From positions 1 through 42,888 of IMG/VR virus record IMGVR_UViG_3300043448_000379: a stretch of DNA of 42,888 nucleotides. The stretch is one strand, 5' to 3'. This stretch comes from a virus. Positions 30,201 to 37,184 of the stretch are shown here, one piece after another; within the stretch, counting starts at the first letter, position 1, and every line of letters starts with the position of its first letter. The notes beneath the pieces were generated by a model. It ran no database searches. It had not been told where the DNA came from and saw nothing but the letters and a program-made list of their open reading frames with translations. The position numbers and the translations under genes are program-made.

Positions 30201-33200
30201 TAATTACTGAAGTTACGGTAGATCCATTGACGCCAGGATTGCTAACGATAATAGTAGCTTTGGCGTTATTGAGATCTCCTGGTTTGCCAATATTAGTTCT
30301 TGCTTTATTGATATCTTGGAATATCAATTCAACATCTGTATATGTTCCTACAGTATATCCTCTTCCAGAATTTAAAACATCAGCACTACCAATACCTTGA
30401 TCAACAATATTAGAAGTATGTGATGGAGCAATTGCTACAGCCTTCTGATACAGTCTTTTTCTCACATAGTATTGAGTTTCGGAAACAGCATCATTAGGAA
30501 TTACATCAATATTAACAGAATCCCCAACACCTAAGTTATGTGGTTGTGATGTTTGTACAATAGCAATATTTTCTTGTACATTAAATGGTGTTAAATCTCT
30601 ACTCAAAGACTCTAACGAAATAATTTCCGCTCTATTTGTATCACTTAAATTAGAACTACGCAGATAATAGTCTTCAGTAACAATAAAATCTCCACTAGTT
30701 AACTTAACTTTAACTGAATTTTGTCTTACAATAGTTTCTAAAATGATACCTTGAGCAATAACTTCATCATCGTCATTTCTTAGTACTAATGTTGAATTTA
30801 CTGTAAAGTTTGAATCAATATTGAGAACCAATCTATAAACTTGAGTTGACGAATCTATTGGTCTAATAGAATTAAACTGACCAGTGACGTTTCTTAAAAC
30901 TAACTCGCTAGCATTAAAAACATCTCCAACTAATCTAGCATTAGCTAGAACTGTGCCATCGGCATCAGTTTGTGTAATTAGATCATTATCAAATAAGTAG
31001 GCACTTTCTTGAATGAAAATTCTAATAGCTTTTGTTTGAATAGATTCGATTGAAGAAATTGGTTTTCCAGTAACTTCATTTACTACAACTGAAGCTCCAC
31101 TACCACCAGTTTCAAAATTATTTAAGTATACAACATTTCCTGGGGAGTGAATTGGTAATGATGATTCAACATAACCAGAAGTTATATTTCCATTTTTTAC
31201 ATCTTGAATTAATCCAATAAATCCACTACCGTTTCTTTCTGATACATCAGAACGAATCGATTTTAAAGTACGTGGAATATCATCTTGTGAAATAGATGAA
31301 TTATAATTTGAATCTACTGGTAAAGAGTAATAATTTACACCTAGAATGTAAGGAAATACAGGTGTTTCGCTAGAATCTATAGTTATAAAGTAAGCATACA
31401 CTCCATTTGGATAATCTGGAGTTACACAGAATCTGCCATTATTTTGATCTAACTCAGTTTTACCAGAATTAACACTAGGAACCCATCTATAGTCATCAAT
31501 AAAACTACCTAGTGGATATCTTCCAGTATCTGGTCCGCTTGGTCTTGAGTTCTTTATTTGATAACCAGAAGATAATCTGACAATATTGGAAGATGAATCT
31601 ATTGGATCTTCATAACCATAAGGTCCGTAAATTGGATTGCCATCATAAGCATATCCTACAATAGGAGAATGAACAGATCCATCATCAGATGTGAAATCTG
31701 TTAAACTAGCATAAGATCTTTTACGAACGTTCAATGGATTTGCCACATAAGCATAACCATAGTTTTTACTTGGATCGAAACTAGCAAAAACAGTTCCGTT
31801 ATCACTATCTAAGTTATTCTTTAATTTTTCGTATCTATTGAATACCCATTCTTTAATAGATGCCCTAGCAGTAGCATTTTTACCAACAGGTTCAACAGTT
31901 ACGATAGTGTTACCTCTTGTATAAAATCTTCCTCCTGCTATTTTACGAGCTTCTATAATAGAACCATTAGGATCTAGTACTGCCTCATACTCAGCAAAAT
32001 TGCCTTTACCTAAAGTATCGACAATTCTAATAATAGGAGCTGATGAATAATACTGACCTGGATCAAGTACATCCATACTGGTAATACTTCCGTTAGTAAT
32101 AACGGGTCTTAACACAGCACCTTCACCAGATGTAATTCTTACTTCAGGATCTTCTGTAAATACTTCTTCTGTTAAAATTTCAATAGAGTCTACAACAGAA
32201 CCAGACAATATTGCTCTAGCTTTGTTTGGAGTTTCGTTTATAAGAACGAATGGTGGTGCTTGATAAGAAACACCTTTATTAGTAATACTCGATGATACGA
32301 TTTTTCCATACTTGATAGATTCATTATCTTTATAACCTAAAGCAGGAACACCATCAATAAAAATACCAATATCTCTATTTGTAGTTGGATAAACTTCGGT
32401 CGTTGTAATAGGTTCTTTTCTGATTAATTTCAGGTGCTTTTGGTCACTTAATGTTACACTGTAATTAGTATTTACTAAAATATTCTCAGATGGATACGAC
32501 GAAGAACAGATGTAGAAATATTGCTCATCTTCTAGAACAGTAGCAACATCTGAATAAAATGGACTTTCTACACCTTTGATCTCGGCAAAGTTTGTAATTG
32601 GATTTTCATTAATCAACCATCTAGTTCTACCAATATTTCTATCAAAAGCAACTGGATCTAAAGTTTCAAATCCAGGTTCTGAAACCTGAATCATTTCTCC
32701 AGACGATGAATATGGAGCAGCATTAATTGGTGATAGATTATAAATTAATCCTAATGTAATAAGTCTAACACTGCTGCTAGAAATAGTAGAATAACGATAG
32801 ACAGTCTTGTTTGAATTATGATTTCTTATTGGGCCTAAACGAGTATCAATAATAAACTGAGTAGCATTTTTGTCATTGTAAGTAATGACTTCATCACCAA
32901 TTAGAAGCTTCCCTTGTTTTGGAAATCCTAACGTTGATTTTACAGTAATTCTATCACCAGTTGAATATGAACTTGGTACAGTTTTAGTAGTGGTTGTTCT
33001 GCCATATACTTCAAATCTACCATTAACTGTGCTTGGTTCTAAAATTAACTGATATAAGTCATCCTGCCCATCATTGCCGATAAAAATCACATTATCAACA
33101 ACAGCAGAAGCAAATGTAATGCTGGTATCATAATCATCTAAATTTTGAGTAATAGTATTACCAATTAGACTATTTGGATCGCCATTACTAATCTTTACCT

Positions 33201-33930
33201 TCAGCGAATAGTCTTTTGTCCAATCAGATGTTGAAGATTTTAAAGTAAAATCTTTTGGGTTATAAATTTCTGGAACATCTGATGGTTCCTTAGCAATAAT
33301 TGAGTTAAAAATAAATTTAACTGATCTATCAGTACCTTTTGCTTTGTAGAAGTTACTGATATTTTTAATTAAAGTTCTCTTATCAACTTCACCCTTCAAA
33401 TATGCTTCTGGGAAAGAACCAAGATAAGTCTGCTCAAAATTCTTTACTAAGGCATATAAAAAGAGATTACTGACATTGTATACAGTATCTCCAGTATAAT
33501 GTGGACCAGCAGCTGTTGTTACAAATGAAGATGACTCGTATAGATCTCCTAGAGTTGTATTTCCACTAACTCCTCTAGAAACTTCTAAAAATTGAGTATC
33601 TGTTCTAGTTTGATAAAATAATACTTCACTTCCGATCTTGATATAACCATTCTCTTCTGGGAATGAAGTTGCATCATCTACAGTAACTGTAGTAGAATCA
33701 GCTAAAATATTTGATGATAGTCTAGTTGATTGATTAAGTAGATTCTCTTCGTAATAGTTTATATCTCTATACTTGTCAAGATTAGAGATTATATCTAGTG
33801 GTTGACCAGCAGATTCCAGATGTTCGTAGTACTTTTCTACAAACTTAGAGAAATTTTCATACTCTGTCGTTATAAACCCTGGGAGTTGAGACTCAATCAG
33901 GGATGATATCCTTCTCTTCTTTGGAGCCAT
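24229..33930 (-). CDS. Giant baseplate structural protein at the gp7 position (3233 aa)
   Basis: This gene sits between gp6 and gp8, where T4 has gp7 (1032 residues), but is three times longer. I see no convincing sequence match to T4 gp7, so equivalence is by position only. The N-terminal 230 residues (LIESQLPGFITTEYENFSKF...YYEHLES, then GSFPEAYLKGEVDKRTLIKN) form a mainly helical start that I know from cyanophage structural proteins. Residues about 748-867 match the YHYH domain (SPIVGYAYDGNPIYGPYGY, RPSGPDTGRYPLGSF, YPNGVYAYF). GSGYT-like modules lie near residues 595-660, 1570-1670 and 2510-2550. The 2850-3000 region is rich in Ser, Thr and Val. The start follows gp6-side spacing closely: its stop codon overlaps the late promoter of gp8. 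Confidence 0.85.
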   Translation of the reverse strand: MAPKKRRISSLIESQLPGFITTEYENFSKFVEKYYEHLESAGQPLDIISNLDKYRDINYYEENLLNQSTRLSSNILADSTTVTVDDATSFPEENGYIKIGSEVLFYQTRTDTQFLEVSRGVSGNTTLGDLYESSSFVTTAAGPHYTGDTVYNVSNLFLYALVKNFEQTYLGSFPEAYLKGEVDKRTLIKNISNFYKAKGTDRSVKFIFNSIIAKEPSDVPEIYNPKDFTLKSSTSDWTKDYSLKVKISNGDPNSLIGNTITQNLDDYDTSITFASAVVDNVIFIGNDGQDDLYQLILEPSTVNGRFEVYGRTTTTKTVPSSYSTGDRITVKSTLGFPKQGKLLIGDEVITYNDKNATQFIIDTRLGPIRNHNSNKTVYRYSTISSSSVRLITLGLIYNLSPINAAPYSSSGEMIQVSEPGFETLDPVAFDRNIGRTRWLINENPITNFAEIKGVESPFYSDVATVLEDEQYFYICSSSYPSENILVNTNYSVTLSDQKHLKLIRKEPITTTEVYPTTNRDIGIFIDGVPALGYKDNESIKYGKIVSSSITNKGVSYQAPPFVLINETPNKARAILSGSVVDSIEILTEEVFTEDPEVRITSGEGAVLRPVITNGSITSMDVLDPGQYYSSAPIIRIVDTLGKGNFAEYEAVLDPNGSIIEARKIAGGRFYTRGNTIVTVEPVGKNATARASIKEWVFNRYEKLKNNLDSDNGTVFASFDPSKNYGYAYVANPLNVRKRSYASLTDFTSDDGSVHSPIVGYAYDGNPIYGPYGYEDPIDSSSNIVRLSSGYQIKNSRPSGPDTGRYPLGSFIDDYRWVPSVNSGKTELDQNNGRFCVTPDYPNGVYAYFITIDSSETPVFPYILGVNYYSLPVDSNYNSSISQDDIPRTLKSIRSDVSERNGSGFIGLIQDVKNGNITSGYVESSLPIHSPGNVVYLNNFETGGSGASVVVNEVTGKPISSIESIQTKAIRIFIQESAYLFDNDLITQTDADGTVLANARLVGDVFNASELVLRNVTGQFNSIRPIDSSTQVYRLVLNIDSNFTVNSTLVLRNDDDEVIAQGIILETIVRQNSVKVKLTSGDFIVTEDYYLRSSNLSDTNRAEIISLESLSRDLTPFNVQENIAIVQTSQPHNLGVGDSVNIDVIPNDAVSETQYYVRKRLYQKAVAIAPSHTSNIVDQGIGSADVLNSGRGYTVGTYTDVELIFQDINKARTNIGKPGDLNNAKATIIVSNPGVNGSTVTSVIITSKGKGYRKGDVLTVDDDDLNRNVSDTSPQRLVLEVDHVGFAANNTVLKLSNVNNISQDDYLQISQEIVKVVSVDVIKKEVVVSRGQQNTVPLNHYNDAEVTLKDSFYRFSNNFRPFGSDILKPFLISYDENTQNINVAFEYSVQNPQKLSISSTFFDESLPKKLVKFKSVDEANFKLEFSTDNSNFDTNPIIEIQKYYKYNFDVGHPSMGDTYLDFSSSSNYNIFTEEKEVSTIAPGNSGSFVSIKLGFGPAIASNTYQERKAVNFQNYFYFIKVSPDVDTGGSYLKIVDDPLAGTKNVIYTTANKFVYELDKTPSYDGSGVMSYTTTARNAIGQIKSVRVVNTGENYKFIPTVFGVSPAESNEAIVDPIWDPISKDVLGFDILEQGNNYSNPIIVMSDGDGTGFEYECLVELGKIRQVKVIKKGSSFTYKPTFKVVESNVKIYMESNNIGAPRNIKITNPGRGFNSDQSQLSTYKSPTTFVLRNISGRFFAGEKIIQLSTNATAVVAKDGWREGSNLLKVQKITGVFENGTVIKSTKDNGRFGTLYAQLSTEFNPEIKSYVDNVGYFTSDRGKLSNANQRLQDSYFYQDYSYVVKSKSSIEAWRNLIKETTHPAGFLMFGEMIIDSKAESQMPTDQQPISHFSVIELDPIQITSISTSKILTVVQYKLESLILEDGIGSVSVDTFDTSETQTFDIKLSPEFNGDFDPDTGQLIGNTSFTLINKANNTAVSLNNSQQLIVTLDGIFQEPGVSYTVSGSNIIFSAPPLGKRIVEGQEVEAVKFYGRAIKFKTPSLSSRYFRKVKSIANQFDGVQFEFDLYWEDDNSLVKTDPKENLIVALNSVVQKARLTEKEPFGNSYSIIRSEDPAVTDKIRFSKPPVDNEDLYGPPEEIPESLKNYEKCFIYSVGSYERLTINSNLYEYRFAGPYLIQDEVTGSIRKIDEPRYALVFIDGVLQRDVDAYQIVGPNITFTQNLKVYQDPNGDRITQDVNIILMYGRDVAKTLTFYDFEPYTFNNTLILTLEGDDISSKFIKLYDSNSLNVNYFKQDDTIIGKVVRYTQLNADKIEILFQNPKNISLLNQNQLTLVNVDKNSQETVLEGNYTISYYYKTDSDGERVLERTVPSWLYGSQLGNIAWSNKNSMLGNLLPGDRILIDGENDFRTIISTPDTTKTKSYRDGDLVQNEYYANAKTTNYEGDTQGEGLSITANVNSFGQITTLNVSDVDWNQRDLDLYFEQGILLQPTAYEYYTTPEIHFIPVDGNGGGAKAEVIAYGGQILDVVLIDGGSGYTVPPKVVVSRRYKRIKELSRKVDSLTVLNIGTEISVKQEIVSDSQITITGAGDISGFVSVATFGGLIAGVNSDTNITEIVLPSPKIVRMTDKKFVSEFTVQSPTIEVYYVDQLVDTFISVVVGGVSGFESSVSIQTISAEELTKIIEIKANKAFRQEKADSVNGIGTFLDAPMDLDDVIAFVPNTERFPDTPSRLRIGREVIYYTNKKQDRFLGLTRGYQGSPLETHNAGDLVLHYPEFITIVSGGINTILSEGSVSSSDITVLEQKTSIQSIVEVKQSEESYNEIDAKLQVESPKTFQPKVLPWIAIIPRDSYNIVTETYSSVSYITPINAPSFEVVGAVVSQVVTLNEREIQLTSDQQIQLDTSAVITSVSIGNVAATISSSSAIVTTSHEISEITISTQLQTVNTFTTFSTQIIENVQTSDLDIQSYSSTIASITSFAGNVTSLISRESVSDPFVMYHNTELKATIADVDTFFTTFTMVLGIGAGSASSTEVDYRSAVVDYLIEDYVLEKFIKQRDGDNIILDDPYNEVVYRDGSTFLVENKEQYAPEGFEDYTVGNAGLIIKSFQVSAFVDTGISYGTSIGDVDLLYPTLTIRDFESRGNSSFTSSGAKFNLAIPTYQTPVTICTSGGSIGNILQVQNTDYFNNPSVTGKPLHYLFTESGTVLSYTGLTSTSFTGISVVRGPASININDDIIPFTIV

Positions 33931-33934
33931 CTAA

Positions 33935-35737
33935 TTACTCTGGATACGCAGTAAATTTACTCTTGCTGATATCTACATCTAGATACACTTCTCTTGAAGC
34001 ACTGATATCATTAGAAAGTGGATTTACACGTACTTCAATCTTATTATCATCAAAACTACCTTGAACGATAGTTAAATTGTATAGTTTAATTTCGCCTTTG
34101 TCATAATCTACTGTACCTAGAGAATCATTTAATGTAATTTTTTCACCAGTTAAACTGTCTATTCTATATAGGACGATTATGCCATCCCTATCTTCGAAAT
34201 ACACTGTGTAGGTAGGGAACTCGGTGACTTTGAATCCTGTTGACTGAAGCGTTGGACCTTCACAATCTTTGTCAAATGGATTCTGGAAGCAAAGCTCGTA
34301 ATAAGATGAAGAATTGATTTGAGGATAGAAATCCTTTCTCATTTTGATCGTTGTAGCATTTGAATTGATTGAACGATCAGAATTATCAATTGTTGATACA
34401 AATTTACTAAATCTAAACTTTCCGTTAAACTTTTCTACCGTTGATTGTGCTAGATATGCTTCTACACCAGAAACTACCTTATTTCTAATCTCCTCTGGTC
34501 TCTGGGTGGTGATAGATTGTGAATAGTAGATATTACTAGTTGCTTCGATATAAAGAATTGATGGGTCAATGATTTCTGGAATCACCGAAGCAACCATATA
34601 CTTCTTCAGTTTTGCTACAATATCTCTCTTTGTAGTAGAAGATAAGAAGCTAGCGGATGATGGTTTGATTACGATTTTTACTTTACCATACTCAGGTGGT
34701 TCGTCTTCTTCTCCACCGAACGTAATAATGTCGGAAATCGCTGGGTAAATGTTTCTAACGATAGCAGCATAATCGTCAGCAGTAACAGCACGATCTTGTG
34801 TACCAAAATATTTTGGGGCATTATATTTAATTTTAGCAATTGATTCGATGTCAGCACCACCGTTAGCAACAACAGTAGCAGCAGGATTAATAATGACAGT
34901 ATTTGGATAACCAGTAGCACCAATTAAATCTGTTAGTACGCCATTGTATGTAAAGTTTTTAGCGCCATTTGTAGCAGCACCGTTAGTAATCAAATACGAA
35001 ACTTCAATCTCTTGTCCATTCTCCAATGCTTTACCTAGAATACCATCACCAAAGAATAATTGATATCTTTCATCTTCAATCTCTTCCAGGAAGAAAATTC
35101 TAGAATTTGGAGTTACATTCAGAATGTTGTCAGCATATTCGTAGATTTCGTAGAAAGTTGACTGAATACTGTCAAAAACTTTAACACGAATGGAGCTGAT
35201 ATCAACATCGGCATTTTGAATAATGAAACGTTGAGTCAGTGAAGTATTAACAACAAATTTGTTAGTAACAACAGTTCCTTCGTAAATGGGAATATCGTCG
35301 AAGTAAGCAATGCCGTTTTCCACAGGTGCTGACTGATCTTCAACACAAACGAAAGAATATAAAGTCTCATCAAATACAGTTGTGAAACCTGTGCCCTTTT
35401 TTAGTACAGCAGTCTTTGGAGCTGTGCCATTATATTCTACTCTAAAGGTGATTTTCGCCTCGGGAGCAACCTTTGATTTTGGTCTATACCCTAATTGCTT
35501 AGCAAGTGCTACAACGTTGTCCCTGAGGGTTGCCGAGTCCAGAAACAACTCATTCACCAGCATGTTAGCATTGAATGCTGTGTAATAAGTGTTGTAAGCA
35601 AGAACGTCCAAAAGGACATTCATCGCTGATCCTTCAAAATCATACGAAGTGAAGTCTGATTGTGCTCTAAGATATTCCTTTAGAGCAGTTTTAATTTGAT
35701 TGAAGTCTAAATTAGAGACTTGTACGTATGATGCCAT
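33935..35737 (-). CDS. gp6: Baseplate wedge protein gp6
   Basis: This is a homolog of T4 gp6, the baseplate wedge subunit that forms the continuous ring of the baseplate with gp7 and gp53. The N-terminus (SYDFEGSAMNVLLDVLAYNTYYTAFNANM) and the following LFLDSATLRDNVVALAKQLGYRP are hallmark segments of this family. Residues about 220-265 (RYQLFFGDGILGKALENGQE, then VSYLITNGAATN) match the baseplate J-type core. The length of 600 is close to the 660 of T4 gp6. The ATG is 2 nt after the gp25 stop and the stop is 4 nt before the next start, so gp25, gp6 and the giant gene are one translationally close unit. Confidence 0.95.
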   Translation of the reverse strand: MASYVQVSNLDFNQIKTALKEYLRAQSDFTSYDFEGSAMNVLLDVLAYNTYYTAFNANMLVNELFLDSATLRDNVVALAKQLGYRPKSKVAPEAKITFRVEYNGTAPKTAVLKKGTGFTTVFDETLYSFVCVEDQSAPVENGIAYFDDIPIYEGTVVTNKFVVNTSLTQRFIIQNADVDISSIRVKVFDSIQSTFYEIYEYADNILNVTPNSRIFFLEEIEDERYQLFFGDGILGKALENGQEIEVSYLITNGAATNGAKNFTYNGVLTDLIGATGYPNTVIINPAATVVANGGADIESIAKIKYNAPKYFGTQDRAVTADDYAAIVRNIYPAISDIITFGGEEDEPPEYGKVKIVIKPSSASFLSSTTKRDIVAKLKKYMVASVIPEIIDPSILYIEATSNIYYSQSITTQRPEEIRNKVVSGVEAYLAQSTVEKFNGKFRFSKFVSTIDNSDRSINSNATTIKMRKDFYPQINSSSYYELCFQNPFDKDCEGPTLQSTGFKVTEFPTYTVYFEDRDGIIVLYRIDSLTGEKITLNDSLGTVDYDKGEIKLYNLTIVQGSFDDNKIEVRVNPLSNDISASREVYLDVDISKSKFTAYPE

Positions 35738-35739
35738 AG

Positions 35740-36132
35740 TTATCTAGCACTCTCTAGGAAGAACTCTACGTTGGTGGGAAGATCATCTCTACCAATAACT
35801 GTATAATACAATTCAATGTCATAACCATTGTCTTCGAAGTTAGTGTCAACAGATAAGTTCTGGACACTAACTCGTTTTTCGTAGTTATTTAAGATTACAA
35901 TGATTTCATCACGAATCAATGAAGCTGTAGCAAAATCTAGAGGTTCAAACAACAAGTCAAACAATTTGGTTCCAATTTCAGACTGAAACAAACGTTCACC
36001 TTTTCTAGTCATTAAAAGATTTTTAATGGACTGCTTAATGTCAGCAGAATCCTTAACCACCATCAAGTCGCCTGTTACTGGATGTGGTTTAAAGTTAACA
36101 TTAAAATCTTTAAATGTCTGGAACTCAGGCAT
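35740..36132 (-). CDS. gp25: Baseplate wedge protein gp25 (lysozyme-like fold family)
   Basis: This 130-residue protein matches T4 gp25 (132 residues) and the GPW/gp25 family, which joins the inner baseplate and nucleates sheath assembly. Key segments are DIKQSIKNLLMTRKGERLFQ (T4: IKNSLLGIITTRKGSRPFD), EIGTKLFDLLFEPLD, and NYEKRVSVQNLSVD, in the same order and spacing as in T4. The conserved basic TRKGERLF loop is intact. It opens the gp25-gp6 unit. A CATAAATA box lies 19-26 nt before the ATG, directly after the stop of the preceding gene, so it may be transcribed from its own late promoter. No strong Shine-Dalgarno sequence is visible. Confidence 0.95.
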   Translation of the reverse strand: MPEFQTFKDFNVNFKPHPVTGDLMVVKDSADIKQSIKNLLMTRKGERLFQSEIGTKLFDLLFEPLDFATASLIRDEIIVILNNYEKRVSVQNLSVDTNFEDNGYDIELYYTVIGRDDLPTNVEFFLESAR

Positions 36133-36150
36133 AGAGATAGTTTTATTGAC

Positions 36151-36158
36151 TATTTATG
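36151..36158 (-). promoter_or_regulatory. Late promoter box CATAAATA before gp25
   Basis: The minus strand reads CATAAATA just after the TAG stop of the 60-aa gene and 19 nt before the gp25 ATG. This fits the NATAAATA late pattern of T4-like cyanophages. The resulting leader would be very short. Confidence 0.55.
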
Positions 36159-36159
36159 A

Positions 36160-36342
36160 CTATTCGTGCCATCGCTCCACAAAATCATCGAAACCGTTAG
36201 CACCACCACAAGGTCTAGAATAACGATCTTCAGGAATTTTATATTTTAACTTTTTTAAATATTTTTCGGAAGACAGTTCGGTAATCAACGTCATTCCCGA
36301 GTTTTTAAATTCTTCACTTTTATCAATAGGCGAAGTAGCCAT
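36160..36342 (-). CDS. Hypothetical 60-aa protein before gp25
   Basis: This gene encodes 60 residues with an ATG at 36340-36342 preceded by GGAGAA, a plausible ribosome binding site. The first half is charged and probably helical (KYLKKLKYKIPEDRY). The second half reads CGGANGFDDFVERWHE. It is conserved in neither T4 nor any family I can name. It sits between a terminator and gp25 and is preceded by a weak TGTAAATA box at 36402-36409, so it is likely the first gene of the late baseplate transcript. It is too short to be T4 gp53 (196 residues). Function unknown. Confidence 0.7.
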   Translation of the reverse strand: MATSPIDKSEEFKNSGMTLITELSSEKYLKKLKYKIPEDRYSRPCGGANGFDDFVERWHE

Positions 36343-36401
36343 CTGTTTTCTCCATAAAGGTTTAAACAGAACTTTTTAAGGGGTTCCTATCCCTCTATTA
36401 T

Positions 36402-36409
36402 TATTTACA
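36402..36409 (-). promoter_or_regulatory. Possible late promoter TGTAAATA
   Basis: On the minus strand this reads TGTAAATA, one base from the T4 late box TATAAATA. It lies 60 nt before the 60-aa gene and downstream of a strong terminator, so a promoter is needed about here. The match is short and could be chance in AT-rich DNA. Confidence 0.4.
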
Positions 36410-36462
36410 CAACCTCAGCGGTCCTGGCTTCAGAGATATGATTCTCAGAGCACTCAAAATAT

Positions 36463-36489
36463 AAAAAAAGCGTAGGAAAACTCCCACGC
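36463..36489 (-). terminator. Rho-independent terminator after the small basic gene
   Basis: On the minus strand an 8-bp stem (GCGTGGGA with TCCTACGC, one G-U pair) closes a 4-base loop and is followed at once by seven T residues. It lies 11 nt after the stop of the 47-aa gene and separates that gene from the baseplate operon. Confidence 0.85.
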
Positions 36490-36500
36490 CTCAAAATTGT

Positions 36501-36644
36501 TTATTTGCCCTGTCCACGATATTTCTTTCTGGCAGGATTACGTGAACTGGCAGCATACTTGGTTCCGTTGCCAGTACCCTGCCTGGACTTCTTAGGAGCG
36601 CCTGGAATATAACTCGTTTTGCCGTTAATGGTTGCTTTTGCCAT
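36501..36644 (-). CDS. Small basic conserved phage protein (47 aa)
   Basis: This gene encodes 47 residues from an ATG at 36642-36644 to a TAA at 36501-36503. The sequence is strongly basic and has few hydrophobic residues (GAPKKSRQGTGNGTKYAASS, then RNPARKKYRGQGK), so it is probably disordered and may bind nucleic acid or a virion surface. I recall closely similar short proteins in T4-like cyanophages but no assigned role. It is unusual in this late region in having its own sigma70-like promoter (TTGCCT, 17 nt, TATAAT) and its own terminator, so it can be expressed as a single-gene unit by host RNA polymerase, independently of late promoters. Confidence 0.75.
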   Translation of the reverse strand: MAKATINGKTSYIPGAPKKSRQGTGNGTKYAASSRNPARKKYRGQGK

Positions 36645-36667
36645 AGTGTTCTCTAAACTCTTTGTGT

Positions 36668-36696
36668 ATTATAGCACTAACTGCCCTTTGAGGCAA
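36668..36696 (-). promoter_or_regulatory. Sigma70-type promoter for the 47-aa gene
   Basis: The minus strand has TTGCCT (36691-36696), 17 nt, then a perfect TATAAT (36668-36673), 23 nt before the ATG. The -35 matches TTGACA at four positions. It overlaps the end of the 122-aa gene. Confidence 0.7.
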
Positions 36697-37045
36697 ATAT
36701 TACACTGGCAGGACCAAATGGTGCTGTCAGTAATCTGTCAGTGCCTAACAGTTGTGCCTTATCTCCCTGTACAGCTGGCAATTGCTTGTTAATGTAGACA
36801 GTTTTGTTAATGCCAGGGACAATTACCCTAGTGCCAGGTTGACAAGGCAAAGGACTGAGAGGATTAATCTTCACTCCTTCCACTGTAGAAGGCACTGTAG
36901 AGGACGTGTAAAACTCTACCTGCTTCTTACCTATGTATACATTCGGAGACACGATTGGAGCGCCTCCTAGGGGTTTTGGAGGATACGTACAGGTTCCATC
37001 TGTACTTGCCGTATCACTCGTCTGTGGTGTTACTATCTGTGGCAT
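36677..37045 (-). CDS. Possible PAAR-like spike-tip or small virion protein (122 aa)
   Basis: This gene encodes 122 residues rich in Pro, Gly, Thr and Val. The second half, VYINKQLPAVQGDKAQLLGT followed by APFGPASVIF, has the V-x-I-N-x-K-x-A-x-x-GD rhythm of PAAR-type spike-tip proteins such as T4 gp5.4, and PNVYIGKKQVEF earlier could be a second strand pair. The match is loose and the usual proline-alanine-alanine-arginine motifs are not exact, so this is a tentative call. It overlaps the end of the 56-aa gene by 32 nt and lies between a late promoter and the baseplate wedge genes, where a spike component would be at home. Confidence 0.6.
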   Translation of the reverse strand: MPQIVTPQTSDTASTDGTCTYPPKPLGGAPIVSPNVYIGKKQVEFYTSSTVPSTVEGVKINPLSPLPCQPGTRVIVPGINKTVYINKQLPAVQGDKAQLLGTDRLLTAPFGPASVIFASKGS

Positions 37046-37184
37046 TTTCTAGATTTCTAAGTCTTGCTTCTACTTGATCTAAGTATTCAGTAATTTTCAT
37101 ATAATCTCCACCAGGAGGCTTATAGAATAATTCTAATTTACTCAGATAAGCATTCAGTTCTTCCATCGAAGGAAATTTTTTCAT
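37014..37184 (-). CDS. Hypothetical coiled-coil protein (56 aa)
   Basis: The start at 37182-37184 has a GGAG ribosome binding site 9 nt upstream; an internal Met at residue 7 is an alternative. The protein is charged and helical: MEELNAYLSKLELFYKP, then KITEYLDQVEARLRNLENAT, which has heptad spacing of leucines. It overlaps the preceding gene by 47 nt and the following one by 32 nt, each in a different frame, which is dense even for a phage. No family recognised. Given its position before the PAAR-like gene it may be an assembly accessory, but that is inference only. Confidence 0.6.
   Translation of the reverse strand: MKKFPSMEELNAYLSKLELFYKPPGGDYMKITEYLDQVEARLRNLENATDSNTTDE

Noticed and set aside
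24229-33930. Naming the 3233-aa protein gp7 outright
   Set aside because: Only position supports it; I could not see a residue-level match to T4 gp7.
36160-36342. Naming the 60-aa protein gp53
   Set aside because: T4 gp53 is 196 residues and no matching segment is visible.
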